A stretch of DNA of 64,000 bases from Coriobacteriaceae bacterium. Its GTDB lineage: Bacteria > Actinomycetota > Coriobacteriia > Coriobacteriales > Coriobacteriaceae. This document shows, in pieces, positions 48,436 to 59,943 of this stretch. Position numbers and translations under genes: made by a program. Within the stretch, counting starts at the first letter, position 1, and every line of letters begins with the position of its first letter. Where the stretch lies: positions 88,803 through 152,802 of the forward strand of contig CABJBO010000002.1 in NCBI GenBank assembly GCA_902363875.1, given 5' to 3'. Under the pieces are notes generated by a model, which was given only the letters and a program-made list of their open reading frames with translations, had not been told where the DNA came from and searched no databases.

Positions 48436-49461
48436 CTACAGGACAGCCGCCAGCGCGTCGATGTCCTCCTGCGTCGTGGCCCAGCTGGTGCAAAAGCGCA
48501 CCACCGTGTGGGTATCGTCGTACTTTTCCCAGTACTCGATCGCCGCATGCTCGCGAATGCGGGCCATGTCCTCGTTGGGCAGAATCACGAACTGCTGGTT
48601 TGTGGGCGTCTCCAAGAAGAACTGGTAGCCGCGCTCGTGCAGCACGCGACGAAGCGCCTGCGCGGTTTCGATTGCCTGGCGACCAATCTCAAAATACAGG
48701 CCGTCGGTAAAGAGCGCCTCAAACTGCACACCCGTCAGGCGGCCCTTGGCCAGCAGCGCGCCGTGCTGCTTAATGCGCGGAATGGGATGCGCCGAAGCGT
48801 GCATGCCGCAAAACACCACGGCCTCGCCGCAAAGCGCGCCGCACTTGGTGCCGCCGATGTAGAACACGTCGCACAGCTGCGCCAGCTCGGGCAGGGTAAT
48901 GTCGCACTCATCGGCCGCCAGCGCATAGGCCAGGCGGGCGCCATCCACAAACAGCGGAATCTGGCGCTTCTGGCACACCGCATGGATTGCCACGAGCTCA
49001 GCCTTGGAGTACAGCGTGCCGTACTCGGTCGACAGGCTCACATACACGGCGCCCGGAAACACCATGTGCTCACAGCTCTCGTTTTCGTAGAACACTTGGA
49101 TATAGTTTTCGAGATCCTCGGCGTGCATCTTGCCCTCGTAGCCGGGGATGGTGAGCACCTTGTGGCCGCCAAACTCGATGGCGCCCGCCTCGTGGCAGGC
49201 AACGTGGCCGGTCTCGGCGGCAACCACGCCCTCGTAGGGCGCAAGCAGCATGTCAATCACCGTCGCGTTGGCCTGTGTGCCGCCCACCAGAAAAAACACG
49301 TCGGCATCGGGTACCTGACAGGCCTCACGAATGAGCTGCTTGGCACGCTCGGTGTGTGCATCGGTACCGTAGCCGGGCTGCGGCTCCATATTGGTGTCGA
49401 CGAGCGCCTGCAGCACTGCCGGATGTGCGCCGTGAGAATAGTCATTGTTGAACGCGAGCAT
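48436..49461 (-). CDS. Threonine aldolase-family PLP enzyme
   Basis: Fold-type I PLP enzyme of 341 residues that would split L-threonine or allo-threonine to glycine and acetaldehyde. It begins MLAFNNDYSHGAHPAVLQAL. The PLP Lys is in IGGTKCGA (about residue 203), the cofactor-stacking His in TGHVACHEAGAIEF (about 88-101), and LFVDGARLAYAL (about 172) holds the Asp that contacts the pyridine nitrogen. GAGAGGA lies upstream of the ATG. Related beta-eliminating lyases are the main alternative. Confidence 0.9.
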   Translation of the reverse strand: MLAFNNDYSHGAHPAVLQALVDTNMEPQPGYGTDAHTERAKQLIREACQVPDADVFFLVGGTQANATVIDMLLAPYEGVVAAETGHVACHEAGAIEFGGHKVLTIPGYEGKMHAEDLENYIQVFYENESCEHMVFPGAVYVSLSTEYGTLYSKAELVAIHAVCQKRQIPLFVDGARLAYALAADECDITLPELAQLCDVFYIGGTKCGALCGEAVVFCGMHASAHPIPRIKQHGALLAKGRLTGVQFEALFTDGLYFEIGRQAIETAQALRRVLHERGYQFFLETPTNQQFVILPNEDMARIREHAAIEYWEKYDDTHTVVRFCTSWATTQEDIDALAAVL

Positions 49462-49506
49462 GGTAATCCTCTCTAGCCGGGCACGAGCCCGATGATTCAG
49501 ATGGGG

Positions 49507-50370
49507 CTATTGTACGCCGCCCGGATAGGCAATGCGCGCGGCAAGGCACTCGAGCGCCAGCACCAAGGCAAAGCCGCAGCTCACGTCACTCAAAAAGTGT
49601 GCGCCGATCACGATGCGACCAAAGGCGACGAGCGCCGCAACCACAGCGGCGACCCAAAAGACCACGCGGCGGCGCGACGGCTTTTCCTTAAAGGCCGCCG
49701 CGGGAAGCCCGGCGAGCATAAGGCCGATCGCCGCGTGCGCCGTGTGTCCGCTCGCAAACGACTTAAAGCCGTCCTTGATCACGCCGGCGGCGATATAGGC
49801 CCACTTGTCGGGGTTGCCGATCACCCACCACGGCTGAAAATTGAGCCCCGGCGTGACCTCGATCACGCGCATGCGCGGGCGCGACCACAGCGGCTTGACG
49901 ATCACGTTGAGGATAATGGCCTGAGCGACCCACACGGCAAGCACCATCAACGCCCAGCGCGTGAGATCGTCGGGCGCGGTGTCGCGCGTAAGGCGATAGG
50001 CGATGAGGTTGGCCGCGATGACCAGCACAAACGTCAGCACCAACTGAACCACGATGAGTTTGCCGCCAACCCGCAGGGACGAAACGATCTCGTAGCCGAC
50101 CAGGCCCACGTTGACCAGAACGCCCAGCACGGCGAGCCATTTGCTCCCCCTGGAGTCGGGACGCACCGCGCGTACGAGCATAACGCCTGCGACGCTCGCC
50201 GTCAGCTCAAACGGCAGCTCGCCGGCGGCCTCGATAAAGCGGCCGTACATGCTGGCGATGTTGAACAGCGCGCTCGAGATCTGGTAATCGAAGAAGCTGC
50301 CCACGCCCAGACAAAGGCACAGAACGACCGCGATACCGGCGGCGTCTTTCTTGTAGATGTACCCGAACAT
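49507..50370 (-). CDS. PAP2-superfamily membrane phosphatase
   Basis: A 287-residue membrane protein with six or more hydrophobic segments. The type 2 phosphatidic acid phosphatase motifs are present: KPLWSRPR (motif 1), SGHTAH (motif 2) and GRIVIGAHFLSDV (motif 3), with the catalytic His in the last. It probably dephosphorylates an isoprenyl or phosphatidyl phosphate at the outer face. The ATG at 50370 has GGAAAGGA. It follows mfd by about 80 bases. Confidence 0.88.
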   Translation of the reverse strand: MFGYIYKKDAAGIAVVLCLCLGVGSFFDYQISSALFNIASMYGRFIEAAGELPFELTASVAGVMLVRAVRPDSRGSKWLAVLGVLVNVGLVGYEIVSSLRVGGKLIVVQLVLTFVLVIAANLIAYRLTRDTAPDDLTRWALMVLAVWVAQAIILNVIVKPLWSRPRMRVIEVTPGLNFQPWWVIGNPDKWAYIAAGVIKDGFKSFASGHTAHAAIGLMLAGLPAAAFKEKPSRRRVVFWVAAVVAALVAFGRIVIGAHFLSDVSCGFALVLALECLAARIAYPGGVQ

Positions 50371-50451
50371 GCTTTCCTTTCCATCGGGCGAAGTTTTCAA
50401 CCTGCAACGTGGCGGGGCAAAGAATCCTTGTCCCGCCACGCCACCTACCTG

Positions 50452-53400
50452 TTATTCATCATCGCTGGCACCCAGCTGCTGCAGCAGCATGAGGGCTGCT
50501 GCCACGGGACCGGCCTCGTCGTTGGCGTCGAGACCGCGGCCCAGGCCGCTGCCCACACCGGCGCCCGCCTTGTAGGGCACCGACAGCTTGCGGCTCTTGG
50601 GAAAGTTCACCGCGCCATAGCGGGTCTTTAGTTCAAAGGCCACCTTCTTGGGCACGTCGACGCCCAAAAACGTGATACGCCCACCGCTGAGCGTGACGCT
50701 CTCGAGCCCCAGGCGCTCGCCGCGAATACGGATGCGCGCGCGGTTGAACAGGTTGAGTCCCGCCAACGGCAGCTCGCCATGCGCGGCCTCGGTCTCTTCC
50801 TGCACCTCATCGATGCTCTCCAGGTCCTCGGCCGCTGCGAGCTTACGGTACACGAGCACGCGCTGATCCACCGCCGGCAGGTACTCCTCGGACAAGAAGT
50901 AGTCGGCCGGCAGGTTAATGCCCACGCTCGCCGCCTCCACGCCGGCATCGTCGTCACCGCGTGCCTCTGCCACGGCCTGGCCCAGCATCTGCGTAAACAG
51001 GTCAAAGCCCACGCTCGACAGGTTGCCGTGCTGCTCGGCGCCCATAAGCGAGCCGGCGCCGCGAATCTCCAGGTCGCGCATGGCGATACGCATGCCGCTG
51101 CCCAGGTCCTGGAACTCGGAAAGTGCAGTCAGGCGCGCCGTGGCCTCCTCGGTGAGCGGCAGCTCGCCCGGGAACATAAAGTACGCGTAGGCCTGCGTGG
51201 CCGAGCGACCCACACGGCCCTTGAGCTGGTAGAGCTGTGCCAGACCCAGGCGCTGCGAGTCCTCGATGATGAGCGTGTTGGCGGTCGCGTTGTCGATGCC
51301 GCTCTCCACGATGGTCGTGGCGATGAGCACATCGATCTTTTTGGTCGCGAACTCGATCATCACGTCCTCGACCTCGCGCGGGCTCATCTTGCCGTGCGCC
51401 ACGCCCACGCGCGCCTCGGGCGCGGCCTCGTGCACGCGCGCCACGGCGTCGTCGATGGTCTTGACGCGGTTGGACACGTAGTACACCTGGCCGCCGCGAC
51501 CCACCTCCAGGCGAATCGCCGCGCTCACCACGTCGGGATCGTACTCTCCCACGTGCACGATCACGGGGCGGCGCCCGGTCGGCGGCGTGGTGATCAGGCT
51601 CATGTCGCGCACGCCGCTCGTGGCCATCTGCATGGTTCGCGGAATCGGCGTTGCCGAAAGCGTGAGCACGTCAATCTGCTCGCGCAGGTTCTTGAGCTGC
51701 TCCTTGTGCTGCACACCAAAGCGCTGCTCCTCGTCGATGATCACCAGGCCCAGGTTCTTGGGGTTCACGTCGGCAGAAAGCAAGCGGTGCGTGCCGATGA
51801 GCACGTCGATCGTGCCCTCGGCAAACGCCTTGAGCGCGCGCTTTTGCTGCGCCGGCGTGCGGAAGCGGCTGAGCACTTCGACCTCGAGGCCAAACGGGGC
51901 AAAGCGCTCAAAGAACGTCTCGTAGTGCTGCTGGGCCAGAATGGTCGTGGGGCAGAGCACCATGACTTGGCGGCCGGAGTCCACGCACTTAAACGCCGCG
52001 CGCAGGGCAACCTCGGTCTTGCCGAAACCCACGTCGCCGCACAGCAGGCGGTCCATGGGCTTGGGCGCCTCCATGTCGGCCTTGATGTCGGCAATGGCCT
52101 CCAGCTGGTCGCGCGTCTCGTCGTAGGGGAAGCTCTCCTCCATCTCGATCTGCTCGGGCGTATCGGGCGGACAGGCGATACCGGTAATCGACGAGCGGCG
52201 CGTATACAGGTCGACCAGGTCAAACGCCAGCTTTTTGGCGTTCTTGCGTGCCTTGTTGGTGGCACGCGTCCAGTCGGCGGTATTGAGCCTGGTCAGGCGC
52301 GGCTTGTCGCCGTCGGGGCCAACATAGCGCGTGATGCGGTCGACCTGCTCGAGCGGCACGTAGAGCTTGTCGCCGTCGGCATATTCCAGCAAAAAGTAGT
52401 CGCGTTCCTTGCCGCCCACTTCCTGGCGCGCGATCTCGCTAAAGAGCGCGATGCCGTGGGTAGCGTGCACCACATAGTCGCCCGGCTTAAACGGGAAGGT
52501 GATCTGCGTAATATCGACCTTGCGGCGGCTGCGGGCGCGGTTGGCGTCCATGCGAGCGTTGAGGTCGGCGATCGAGAAAACGGCCAGATTGGCATCGGGC
52601 ACCACCACGCCCTGCGGCAGGGCGGCGTCCACAAAGGTCACGCGCCCGCGCGAGATGGTGGGCACGGCGGCGCCGGCGGCAGCCTGGGCGGCACCTGCCT
52701 CGAGCGAGCGGGCGTTGAGCGCGTCGGCCTTGCGTTCGCGAATTGCAGCATGAGCATCCTGGCGGACAGCACGATCGGCAGAATCCGCCGCCGCCACGCG
52801 CACACGGTCGCCAATAGCGCCCGCGTTTTCGGGCGCGGCCGTCAGCGACTCCTCAAAGGTAATACCCTCATCGCCAAAGGTGAGCTCCATCGACTCGCGC
52901 GCACCGCGGTCGGGGATGGCAAACACGCAGGCATAGCGCTTGCCCACGACCTCCTGGATGCGCGTCATAAAGCGATTGTCCGAGCCCGCGATGGCCGGCT
53001 GCTCAATCTTGAGCTCTGCCGTCACCGCACCGCCGGCACGAATCAAGCTCACGTAGTTAAGGCGCTGCTGGGCACCAAAGTCGAGTTGCTGGGCGCGCAC
53101 GTACAGACCGTCCAAGCGGTCAATCCCCGCCTCGCCGGCGCGTGCCTCGATATCCTCGTAGGCGCGCAGGCAGTCGTCGAACAGCGAGCGCGGCTCGGAC
53201 AGCACCACGAGCGCCTTGCCGCTCACATGCGACAGCGGGCTCACGGTCTGGCCGTACATCACCGGCAAAAAGCGGTCGAGCTCGGGCGTGACGATGCGTG
53301 CATCCACCATCTCGAGCAGCGCCGCCAGTTTACTGTCGTCCTGGCTGGCGCGGTAGAGCGCCACGTGCATGTTGTGAACGGCCTCGTCGGTGAGCGCCAG

Positions 53401-54084
53401 CTCGCGGCAGGGGAAGATCTCGATGCTGTCCTCGTTGCCGATGGTCTGGCCCGTGGAACTCACCATGCGGCGGATACGGTCGATCTCGTCGCCAAAAAAC
53501 TCGATGCGCACGGGCGCCTTTTCCTGTGCGGGAAACACCTCGACGGTGTCACCGTGCACGCGGAACAGGCCGGGTGCATCGGCGGCGCCGGCATTGGTGT
53601 AGCCCATGCCCACCAGGCGCTGCGGCACCTCGTCAAAAGGGATCTCCTCGCCCACCGCAAAGGTCGTGGACTCCCAGTAGCGGCTCTCGACCGGCGGCAC
53701 GCAGCGCAGCAGTGCGCGGGCCGAGGCGACCATAATGCAGTTGTCGCCGCGCACGATGCGCCCGAGCGCCTCGCAGCGCTGCGCCACCACGGCGTCGTCG
53801 GGCGCCTGCTCGCGCCACGGATAGTCCTTGCGCTCGGGGAAGCGGCACACGTGCGCCAGCCCCACATAGGCGGCAAGGCTGCGGGCGGCACGATCGGCCG
53901 CGTCCTCGCCGCTCACAATGTAGACCGTGGGGCGCGGACGGCGCGCAAACTGGGCGGCAGCCATAAGCGTGCGACCCGACTGAGACACGGCCAGCGTCAC
54001 GTCCTCGCCAGAATCGAGCCCGGCCTCGACGGTCTGCAGCGCCTCGGCAGTGTAGAGCTGCGCGGCTATACGGTGAATGAGCAT
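50452..54084 (-). CDS. mfd: Transcription-repair coupling factor
   Basis: ATP-driven translocase of 1,210 residues that removes stalled RNA polymerase and recruits the UvrA excision system. It shows the UvrB-homology region (about residues 1-330), the CarD-like RNAP-interaction domain (PGDYVVHATHGIALF, about 535), the helicase core with GDVGFGKTEVALRAAF (about 680), DEEQRFGV and SATPIPRTM (about 800), and the C-terminal TRCF domain. The start MLIHRIAAQLY at 54084 has CCGGAGGA upstream; an in-frame ATG nine codons earlier lacks a site. A 40-residue Ala-rich stretch sits before the RNAP-binding domain. Confidence 0.97.
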   Translation of the reverse strand: MLIHRIAAQLYTAEALQTVEAGLDSGEDVTLAVSQSGRTLMAAAQFARRPRPTVYIVSGEDAADRAARSLAAYVGLAHVCRFPERKDYPWREQAPDDAVVAQRCEALGRIVRGDNCIMVASARALLRCVPPVESRYWESTTFAVGEEIPFDEVPQRLVGMGYTNAGAADAPGLFRVHGDTVEVFPAQEKAPVRIEFFGDEIDRIRRMVSSTGQTIGNEDSIEIFPCRELALTDEAVHNMHVALYRASQDDSKLAALLEMVDARIVTPELDRFLPVMYGQTVSPLSHVSGKALVVLSEPRSLFDDCLRAYEDIEARAGEAGIDRLDGLYVRAQQLDFGAQQRLNYVSLIRAGGAVTAELKIEQPAIAGSDNRFMTRIQEVVGKRYACVFAIPDRGARESMELTFGDEGITFEESLTAAPENAGAIGDRVRVAAADSADRAVRQDAHAAIRERKADALNARSLEAGAAQAAAGAAVPTISRGRVTFVDAALPQGVVVPDANLAVFSIADLNARMDANRARSRRKVDITQITFPFKPGDYVVHATHGIALFSEIARQEVGGKERDYFLLEYADGDKLYVPLEQVDRITRYVGPDGDKPRLTRLNTADWTRATNKARKNAKKLAFDLVDLYTRRSSITGIACPPDTPEQIEMEESFPYDETRDQLEAIADIKADMEAPKPMDRLLCGDVGFGKTEVALRAAFKCVDSGRQVMVLCPTTILAQQHYETFFERFAPFGLEVEVLSRFRTPAQQKRALKAFAEGTIDVLIGTHRLLSADVNPKNLGLVIIDEEQRFGVQHKEQLKNLREQIDVLTLSATPIPRTMQMATSGVRDMSLITTPPTGRRPVIVHVGEYDPDVVSAAIRLEVGRGGQVYYVSNRVKTIDDAVARVHEAAPEARVGVAHGKMSPREVEDVMIEFATKKIDVLIATTIVESGIDNATANTLIIEDSQRLGLAQLYQLKGRVGRSATQAYAYFMFPGELPLTEEATARLTALSEFQDLGSGMRIAMRDLEIRGAGSLMGAEQHGNLSSVGFDLFTQMLGQAVAEARGDDDAGVEAASVGINLPADYFLSEEYLPAVDQRVLVYRKLAAAEDLESIDEVQEETEAAHGELPLAGLNLFNRARIRIRGERLGLESVTLSGGRITFLGVDVPKKVAFELKTRYGAVNFPKSRKLSVPYKAGAGVGSGLGRGLDANDEAGPVAAALMLLQQLGASDDE

Positions 54085-54109
54085 GCTGTTCCTCCGGCAT
54101 CGCAACGCC

Positions 54110-54138
54110 AAAAGCCCGCCGGGGCAAGCTCGGCGGGT
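54110..54138 (-). terminator. Terminator of nth
   Basis: On the minus strand, arms CCCGCCG and CGGCGGG with a ten-base loop lead into CTTTT, just before the mfd ribosome-binding site. Confidence 0.65.
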
Positions 54139-54241
54139 CGTACGTCAAATACATTGTCTGTCATGGTAGCGCATGGAGAGAACTCCGGCTCAAGGGCAAA
54201 CCCGGCCCCGCAAAAAACGCCAGACGAAGATGCGTTCCGCC

Positions 54242-54907
54242 CTACCCCGTCACGCGCACGCTGGGGCACAAATCTGCCAGCGGACACTCGCCGCACTTGG
54301 GTTTGCGGGCGTCGCAGATCTCGCGACCGAAGGTAATCCACTGATGGTTGACCGACTCCCAATACTCGTGCGGCAAAATCTTGAGCAGATCCTGCTCGGT
54401 CTTGAGCGGCTCCTTGGCATGCGTCTTGGGACTCAACATCAGGCGGTGCGCAATGCGGTTGACGTGCGTGTCCACCGCAATGCCCTCCACGATGCCATAC
54501 CCCACGTTGAGCACGATGTTCGCCGTCTTGCGTCCCACGCCCGGCAGCTTTACAAGCTCCTTCATGTCGGCCGGCACCTCGCCGCCATAGTCGGCGACGA
54601 TCATCTGCGCGGCCTCGACGGCATGCTTGGCTTTGCTCTTGTAGAAGCCAAGTGACTTGATGGTGTCTGCCACGTCAGCCACGCTCGCCCCGGCCATGGC
54701 CTCGGGCGTGGGCCACTGGGCAAACAGCCGCGGCGTCACCTTGTTGACCTGCGCGTCGGTCGTTTGCGCCGAGAGTAGCACCGCGATCAGCAGGCGGAAG
54801 GGATTCTCGTGGTCCAAAAAGCACTCGACCGGGCCATAGCGACGGTTGAGGCGCTCGCACACCTCGATGGCGCGCTCGCGCTTGGCGGCATTGGTCTCGC
54901 GTGGCAT
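54242..54907 (-). CDS. nth: Endonuclease III
   Basis: DNA glycosylase/AP lyase of 221 residues removing oxidised pyrimidines. The helix-hairpin-helix LVKLPGVGRKTANIVL contains the catalytic Lys (about residue 121), and the catalytic Asp is in AVDTHVNR (about 139). The four Cys of the [4Fe-4S] cluster are present near the C-terminus (CDARKPKCGECPLADLC). Normal length. Upstream is the ABC exporter gene on the same strand, 63 bases away. Confidence 0.96.
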   Translation of the reverse strand: MPRETNAAKRERAIEVCERLNRRYGPVECFLDHENPFRLLIAVLLSAQTTDAQVNKVTPRLFAQWPTPEAMAGASVADVADTIKSLGFYKSKAKHAVEAAQMIVADYGGEVPADMKELVKLPGVGRKTANIVLNVGYGIVEGIAVDTHVNRIAHRLMLSPKTHAKEPLKTEQDLLKILPHEYWESVNHQWITFGREICDARKPKCGECPLADLCPSVRVTG

Positions 54908-54970
54908 AACGACTCCTCAGCTCAACGGCACAATAAACTTATGGGCACAATTGTCCCACGTCCGAGACGC

Positions 54971-56773
<1,803 letters not shown>

Positions 56774-56899
56774 GGGCTTCCTTTCGCATCTGATAGGGCG
56801 AAACGCCATTGTTGCACATTGAAGCGCACTTCAGGCAAGCACGATGCGAAAAGCGATGGGGCACCCGCGTTTACGCCGGCGACCCACCGTCCGTTGCGA

Positions 56900-58255
56900 C
56901 TAGTCCTCGTCTTTTTGGTCTGCGAGCAGGCCTGCGGACTCCAAGCCCAAAATCGCGTCGGCTTCCTCAGCATCCTCCAGCGCGTCGATGTCCTTGAGCT
57001 TGCGCTCCATGACGTTGGTGCGCGTGGTAATGATGCCCTCGACCGTTTTGCCCGCGGTCTCGATCTGCTGTTGGGCGCGGCGCAGCGCCGCCTGATAGCG
57101 CGGCAGCTCGGCCTTGACGGCGGAGAGCACGCGCAGTACGTCGTCGGTACGTTTTTGCAGCCTAAACGTCTGGTAGCTCATCTGCAGACTATTGAGGATG
57201 GCCGCCATGGTGCTGGGACCGGCTACGTTGACGTGATAGTCGCGGCCCAGGATCTCGATAAGCCCGGGGCGGCTGACGATCTCGGCGTACAGCCCCTCAA
57301 ACGGCACGAACATGATGCCAAAGTTGGTCGTTGCCGGCACACTCAGGTACTTTTCGCAGATGTCCTTGGCCTCGCGTTTCACCATCGTATCGAGCGTCTT
57401 GCGCGCTGCGGCGACGGCCTCAGCGTCACCAGACTCCTGGGCGTCGAGCAGATGCTCGTACGCGTCGCCCGGAAACTTGGAGTCGATCGGCAGCAGCACG
57501 GGGTCGCCCTCGTCTACCGGCAGCCTGACAGCAAACTCAACGCGTTCCGAGGCGCCGGGCTTGGTGGCGACGTTTTCCAGATATTGGTCGGGCGTAAGGA
57601 TGTCCGCCAGGATCGCGCCCAGCTGCACCTCGCCCAAAATGCCACGCGCCTTGACATTGCCCAGCACGCGCTTAAGGTCGCCCACGCCGGTGGCGATAGA
57701 CTGCATGTCGCCCAGGCCCTTGTACACGGCCTCGAGCTGGTCGCTCACCTGCTTAAACGATGCCGACAGTCGGTCGTTGAGTGTGCGAGAGAGCTTCTCG
57801 TCCACCGTCGCGCGCATTTGGTCGAGCTGCACGTTGTTGTCTTTGCGGATGGCGCCCAGCTGAGCATCGACCGTCTCGCGCACCTTGTCCAGGCGATGCT
57901 CGATGCCTTCGCGGTTGGCGCCAAGCTGTTGGGCCGTCTCGCGGCGCAGGTCATCCATACGGTCGCCAGCCTGCGAGAACTCACGCGCGATGGTCAGGTA
58001 GCGCTGCTGCTCCACGGCGGCGTCGGTTGTCTGCTGCTGCGCGATGGCGTTTGCCGTACGGCGGGTTTCGGCAAGCGCGACGTTGAGGGCATCGAGCGTG
58101 CTGTTGGCCTGCTCGAGCGCCGCGAGCGTCTCCGCTTCGTTGCCGCCACGCTCTCGCAACTCGGCGCGAAGGCCTTTAAGCTGCAGGGCGCAAACCACAG
58201 CAACTCCCACCGCCACTAAGGCGATCACAACAAGCGCAATATCAATAGCAGACAT
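56900..58255 (-). CDS. rmuC: DNA recombination protein RmuC
   Basis: A 451-residue protein with an N-terminal membrane anchor (about residues 5-22), a long coiled coil (about 25-185) and the RmuC core, a PD-(D/E)XK-like nuclease fold (VKARGILGEVQLGAIL, LPIDSKFPGDAYEHLL, NFGIMFVPFEGLYAEIV). Homologues limit inversions at short repeats, which suits a genome rich in palindromes. The ATG at 58255 has GGCGGAG close upstream. It is preceded by the DUF6036/HTH pair. Confidence 0.93.
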   Translation of the reverse strand: MSAIDIALVVIALVAVGVAVVCALQLKGLRAELRERGGNEAETLAALEQANSTLDALNVALAETRRTANAIAQQQTTDAAVEQQRYLTIAREFSQAGDRMDDLRRETAQQLGANREGIEHRLDKVRETVDAQLGAIRKDNNVQLDQMRATVDEKLSRTLNDRLSASFKQVSDQLEAVYKGLGDMQSIATGVGDLKRVLGNVKARGILGEVQLGAILADILTPDQYLENVATKPGASERVEFAVRLPVDEGDPVLLPIDSKFPGDAYEHLLDAQESGDAEAVAAARKTLDTMVKREAKDICEKYLSVPATTNFGIMFVPFEGLYAEIVSRPGLIEILGRDYHVNVAGPSTMAAILNSLQMSYQTFRLQKRTDDVLRVLSAVKAELPRYQAALRRAQQQIETAGKTVEGIITTRTNVMERKLKDIDALEDAEEADAILGLESAGLLADQKDED

Positions 58256-58306
58256 AGACTCCGCCCAACAAACCCAATCGATTATCAATCAAAACCGCGA
58301 TCAATC

Positions 58307-58870
58307 TTACCCCGCCACACGCACCGGGCGCCCGACCCCTTCTTGGGTGCCTCTCTCCTCCGCATATTCCATAATGTGGCGCGCCGTCTTCCTGCTCACC
58401 TTTGAGTCATCACCGGCCAAGTATGCGTACACGTTTCCCTTATTCAGGTGCAAATCGCGGCAGAGGCCATAGCGCGTTACGCCCGATGCCTCCAGTGCTT
58501 TCAGCGTTCTTTTTCTCATCAGGGCATTAACCCTTCTGTCGGCCACTGGCTTTTCTTTCATCCCCCGATACGCACGCCATACGTTGGCATAACGATTAGG
58601 GAGCTTGTCCCCGGCGCATAGAGATGCCAGGCTATCCGCTTGACCGTACAGGGAAAAGACGTCTCGGTAGCCCTCTTCCATCCACGAGCCCTCGGATAAG
58701 CCCAGAACGTATTCGGCTTTGCCCTGCGCCAAAGCGAGCAAAAACAGAGGCTCCGCCACGCGCGGCGCATCCGTCATTGCCTGCTTAACCAGCTTTCTAA
58801 AACTCAGCGACCGCTGCCCGGACAGCTCTCGGCAATAGCCTTTCAAGAATCCCTCAAAAGTCAGATTCAA
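58307..58870 (-). CDS. Helix-turn-helix protein paired with a DUF6036 nucleotidyltransferase
   Basis: A 187-residue soluble protein. The N-terminal half is helical and unrecognised. The C-terminal part (about residues 125-172) looks like a helix-turn-helix (LKALEASGVTRYGLCRDLHL, then NVYAYLAGD). Its ATG overlaps the stop of the upstream DUF6036 gene by four bases (ATGA), so both are made together. Such overlapping pairs often act as toxin-antitoxin modules; here the DNA-binding partner would be the antitoxin. This is inference. Confidence 0.65.
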   Translation of the reverse strand: MNLTFEGFLKGYCRELSGQRSLSFRKLVKQAMTDAPRVAEPLFLLALAQGKAEYVLGLSEGSWMEEGYRDVFSLYGQADSLASLCAGDKLPNRYANVWRAYRGMKEKPVADRRVNALMRKRTLKALEASGVTRYGLCRDLHLNKGNVYAYLAGDDSKVSRKTARHIMEYAEERGTQEGVGRPVRVAG

Positions 58871-59397
58871 CCACGCACCTCCTTTATGTATTGCCTGTAT
58901 GCACAGACCATCTCTTGGTAGCTCCGCTCCGAAGGCGACGACGCCAACGCCTCCCCTTCATCGAATATAAGCCGCTCGAGCAGATCCCAATCAAGCCGCT
59001 CGGTAAACGCTCGGCTATGGAGGTCGACAATGTCATTCGGGCGATAGGCGTAAAGCTTCATCACCGCCAGATCCTCCAAAGATGGCGTAAAGTACCTGAT
59101 AAAATGCGCCCCAATCTCCAATGGGATCAATCGATCTTCGTAATTGAATGGCATCTGGTTGCAATATGCCACCGCCATTCCATTCACCCCGGGGTATCGA
59201 TCCATGATCTCGCGGAGGCACCTGTCCGCCTCAAACACATCAATGTCATGTGTAACCGACCGATTCGTCAGATCGTTTAGTATGAAGGCACTTCCTCCCA
59301 CCAATACAACGCTCGGCCTATCGCCTCTTGGACCTATTTCCAGCTCCGCTTCTTCGTCAATGTCCAAAAGGGTCTGCTCTAAATCATGCTTATGCAT
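58867..59397 (-). CDS. DUF6036-type nucleotidyltransferase-like protein (AbiEii/MNT fold)
   Basis: A 176-residue protein with hallmarks of a minimal nucleotidyltransferase: VVLVGGSAFIL (about residue 30-40) supplies the glycine loop and VTHDIDVFEAD (about 48-58) the paired Asp. Proteins of this type serve as toxins in AbiE-like and MenT-like systems or as cargo genes of unknown role. AGGAG lies six bases upstream of the ATG. Base composition here is clearly lower in GC than the flanking rmuC and mfd genes, which suggests acquisition. Confidence 0.7.
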   Translation of the reverse strand: MHKHDLEQTLLDIDEEAELEIGPRGDRPSVVLVGGSAFILNDLTNRSVTHDIDVFEADRCLREIMDRYPGVNGMAVAYCNQMPFNYEDRLIPLEIGAHFIRYFTPSLEDLAVMKLYAYRPNDIVDLHSRAFTERLDWDLLERLIFDEGEALASSPSERSYQEMVCAYRQYIKEVRG

Positions 59398-59456
59398 GGC
59401 ATCTCCTATTATTATTCATCTTCTATAATACTATTTAGCCACACGGCCAGACAGGC

Positions 59457-59500
59457 AAGATGCAAGGATTCCACTCGTGGCGATAATCCTTGCATCCAAG
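59457..59500. terminator. Inverted repeat downstream of the 59521 gene
   Basis: Arms GATGCAAGGATT and AATCCTTGCATC flank a 16-base centre. There is no long T run, so it is either a weak terminator or a regulatory site for the adjacent DUF6036 operon. Confidence 0.5.
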
Positions 59501-59520
59501 AAGACCCGCGATGGCGAATG

Positions 59521-59943
59521 CTAGCTCTCCCAGCCGGCGCGGATGGTTGTTATGACATCGCCTAGGCGCTGGCCGAGGGCTGACAGATGCTGGAGCACTT
59601 CACTGGGCGAGGCACCGTTGAGAATGCAGGTGAGCGCATACGAGACCAGGAAAATCGCCGCAAGTCCTAACGGAATGAGCACGATCATCGCTAACGTGCG
59701 CAGGCGCTGGCCCACGCGGCGGTGACGCGTACGGCGTTTGTCAAACGCAAGCTCCTGCGCATACGAATCTTGTTGTACGGAATAGTTCTCTGGCACCGAT
59801 CCACCCGCAAGCGAAACCGCGGGCGCGGCATTTTGCGCAGGAGGCTGGACGGCCGCCCCTTGCATTTGCATCTCCATGAGTCGTTGCTGCTGACGCAGCA
59901 TGCGCTCAGCTTGTCGCTGCGGAGTCTCAAGAAACAGATCCAT
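59521..59943 (-). CDS. Small membrane protein, function unknown
   Basis: A 140-residue protein with a Gln/Met/Ala-rich soluble N-terminus (RQAERMLRQQQRLMEMQMQG), a basic patch (DKRRTRHRRVGQRLR, about residues 70-84) and one membrane helix (about 86-110). It is therefore probably inserted with the N-terminus inside. ATG 59943 has GGAGGCC. Not recognised as a known family. Confidence 0.65.
   Translation of the reverse strand: MDLFLETPQRQAERMLRQQQRLMEMQMQGAAVQPPAQNAAPAVSLAGGSVPENYSVQQDSYAQELAFDKRRTRHRRVGQRLRTLAMIVLIPLGLAAIFLVSYALTCILNGASPSEVLQHLSALGQRLGDVITTIRAGWES

Noticed and set aside
50779..54336. Open frame of nearly 1,200 codons on the plus strand
   Set aside because: It is antisense to mfd, has arbitrary His/Arg/Leu-rich composition and no domain. 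Long antisense frames are expected in GC-rich DNA with strong third-position bias. The same reasoning removes the long plus-strand frames opposite the ECF genes, recQ and the ABC exporter.
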